From Neisseriaceae bacterium (GTDB lineage Bacteria > Pseudomonadota > Gammaproteobacteria > Burkholderiales > Neisseriaceae), in assembly GCA_017934045.1 (NCBI GenBank), contig JAGBKK010000031.1, forward strand, positions 1 to 64,000: 64,000 nucleotides of DNA, given 5' to 3'. Of the stretch, positions 63,529 through 64,000 are shown piece after piece. The notes under the pieces are model-generated. The model did no database searches and was not told the DNA's origin. It saw nothing but the letters and a program-made list of their open reading frames with translations. Position numbers and translations under genes: made by a program. Numbering within the stretch: position 1 is the stretch's first letter; each line of letters starts with the position of its first letter.

Positions 63529-64000
63529 ATGGCGTTATTTTTGCCTGAAATGGGTGTGGTTGAACACACAAAAGAACGCAAAACAGGCGTGTTGTTGCTG
63601 AATTTAGGCTCGCCTGATAGCTTTGAACCATCTGCCGTTCGTCCTTATTTACGCGAATTTCTTTCCGATCGCCGTGTGATTGAAATGCCACCTGCGATTT
63701 GGCGTTTTATTTTATATGGTTTTATTTTGCCGTTTCGCCCTAAAAAAAGCGGTGCGTTGTATCGCAAAGTTTGGACAGATAACGGCTCGCCTTTAATTGT
63801 GCATACACAAAATTTAGCAAAAGACTTGCAAAATCAACTCAATATGCCCGTTTTTGCGGCAATGAGTTATGGTAATCCCTCAACCGACAGCGTTGTGCAA
63901 GAAATGAAAAAAAACGGCATAACGCACATTGTGGTGTTACCTTTGTTTCCGCAATATGCGTCTTCCGCCGCAGGAGCCGCGTTGGACGCTTTGTGGCGAA
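63529..64000 (+). CDS. hemH: Ferrochelatase, 5' part (cut by the window end)
   Basis: Inserts Fe2+ into protoporphyrin IX. The first 157 residues are present: MALFLPEMGVVEHTKERKTG, VLLLNLGSPDSFEPSAVRPYLREF, RKVWTDNGSPLIVHTQNL and VLPLFPQYASSAAGAALDA, all typical of HemH. The gene continues beyond base 64000. The N-terminal extension before KTGVLLLNLG is normal for this group. Confidence 0.95.
   Translation, partial: MALFLPEMGVVEHTKERKTGVLLLNLGSPDSFEPSAVRPYLREFLSDRRVIEMPPAIWRFILYGFILPFRPKKSGALYRKVWTDNGSPLIVHTQNLAKDLQNQLNMPVFAAMSYGNPSTDSVVQEMKKNGITHIVVLPLFPQYASSAAGAALDALWR

Overview
ORGANISM. The window is chromosomal DNA of a member of the Neisseriaceae. A near-palindromic 15-mer, TTCAGGCWGCCTGAA, occurs about once per kilobase (about 67 complete copies counted by eye). 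It contains the DNA uptake sequence (DUS) dialect described for Simonsiella (AGGCTGCCTGAA) on one strand and the Kingella dialect (AGGCAGCCTGAA) on the other. Copies that have lost one arm are mostly of the Simonsiella type, so a Simonsiella/Alysiella-like genus is my best guess. Gene content fits a rod-derived betaproteobacterium: mreBCD-mrdA-rodA, sspAB, waaF, panC and an FNR-type ccp promoter. Nine short elements with TATAGTC...GACTATA ends and a core resembling the Neisseria Correia repeat (CREE) support the family assignment.

LAYOUT. 0-5.3 kb: bioB, small membrane proteins (one frameshifted in a homopolymer), sppA, sspB-sspA. 5.4-8.3 kb: a YciO-type protein, an MBL hydrolase and TatD pair, an MmcQ/YjbR protein. 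8.35-17.1 kb: the cell-shape cluster in the order mreB-mreC-mreD-mrdA-rodA on the minus strand. It is split twice: a RelE/XRE toxin-antitoxin pair plus a CREE lies between mreB and mreC, and an unknown membrane protein bracketed by direct repeats lies between mrdA and rodA. 17.2-24.2 kb: gatCA-panC, dacB, rsmG-parA-parB, an ASCH protein. 24.2-29.2 kb: an MFS exporter, a flavin-binding protein, and a GbsR/MarR-type regulator followed by a DoxX-like/DUF2269/SDR operon carrying the same predicted operator. 29.3-33.9 kb: a lipoprotein, a small gene cut in two by a CREE, pdxJ, a NUDIX gene whose 3' end was rewritten by a CREE, a GT2 glycosyltransferase, tag, fxsA. 33.9-41 kb: ychF, a nested CREE, a Tat-exported flavoprotein, waaF, an RlmK-like methyltransferase, pdxH, and a histone-H1-like lysine-rich protein. 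41-48 kb: aroQ-accB-accC-prmA, a CDF transporter, a TbpB/Slam-type surface lipoprotein, serC, tRNA-Lys. 48.3-54.6 kb: an efflux adaptor and outer-membrane channel with a DUF1016 nuclease-like gene between them and no pump gene, then ccp, a small HExxH protein, darP. 54.8-64 kb: argB, msrAB, priA, purE-purK, a CpoB-like lipoprotein, an O-methyltransferase, a DUF3460 protein and the start of hemH.

MOST NOTABLE. (1) PurK carries an N-terminal extension of about 317 residues rich in Pro/Thr/Lys/Glu, including four tandem units of about 37 residues. (2) CREE insertions can be removed on paper with one TA dinucleotide to restore an interrupted reading frame exactly, an ancestral NUDIX-pdxJ junction exactly, and an intact host CREE. 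(3) CREE subfamilies keep one core but have different, mutually matching terminal arms. (4) A covarying hairpin repeat (GGTGGGY...RCCCACC) and arrays of GAA-loop mini-hairpins sit at gene ends. (5) A shared operator (TTTCTST-N4-ACAGAAA) precedes a regulator gene and the operon next to it.

No rRNA genes, CRISPR array, prophage or full-length insertion sequence was seen. All family calls are from reading the sequence; no database search was run.
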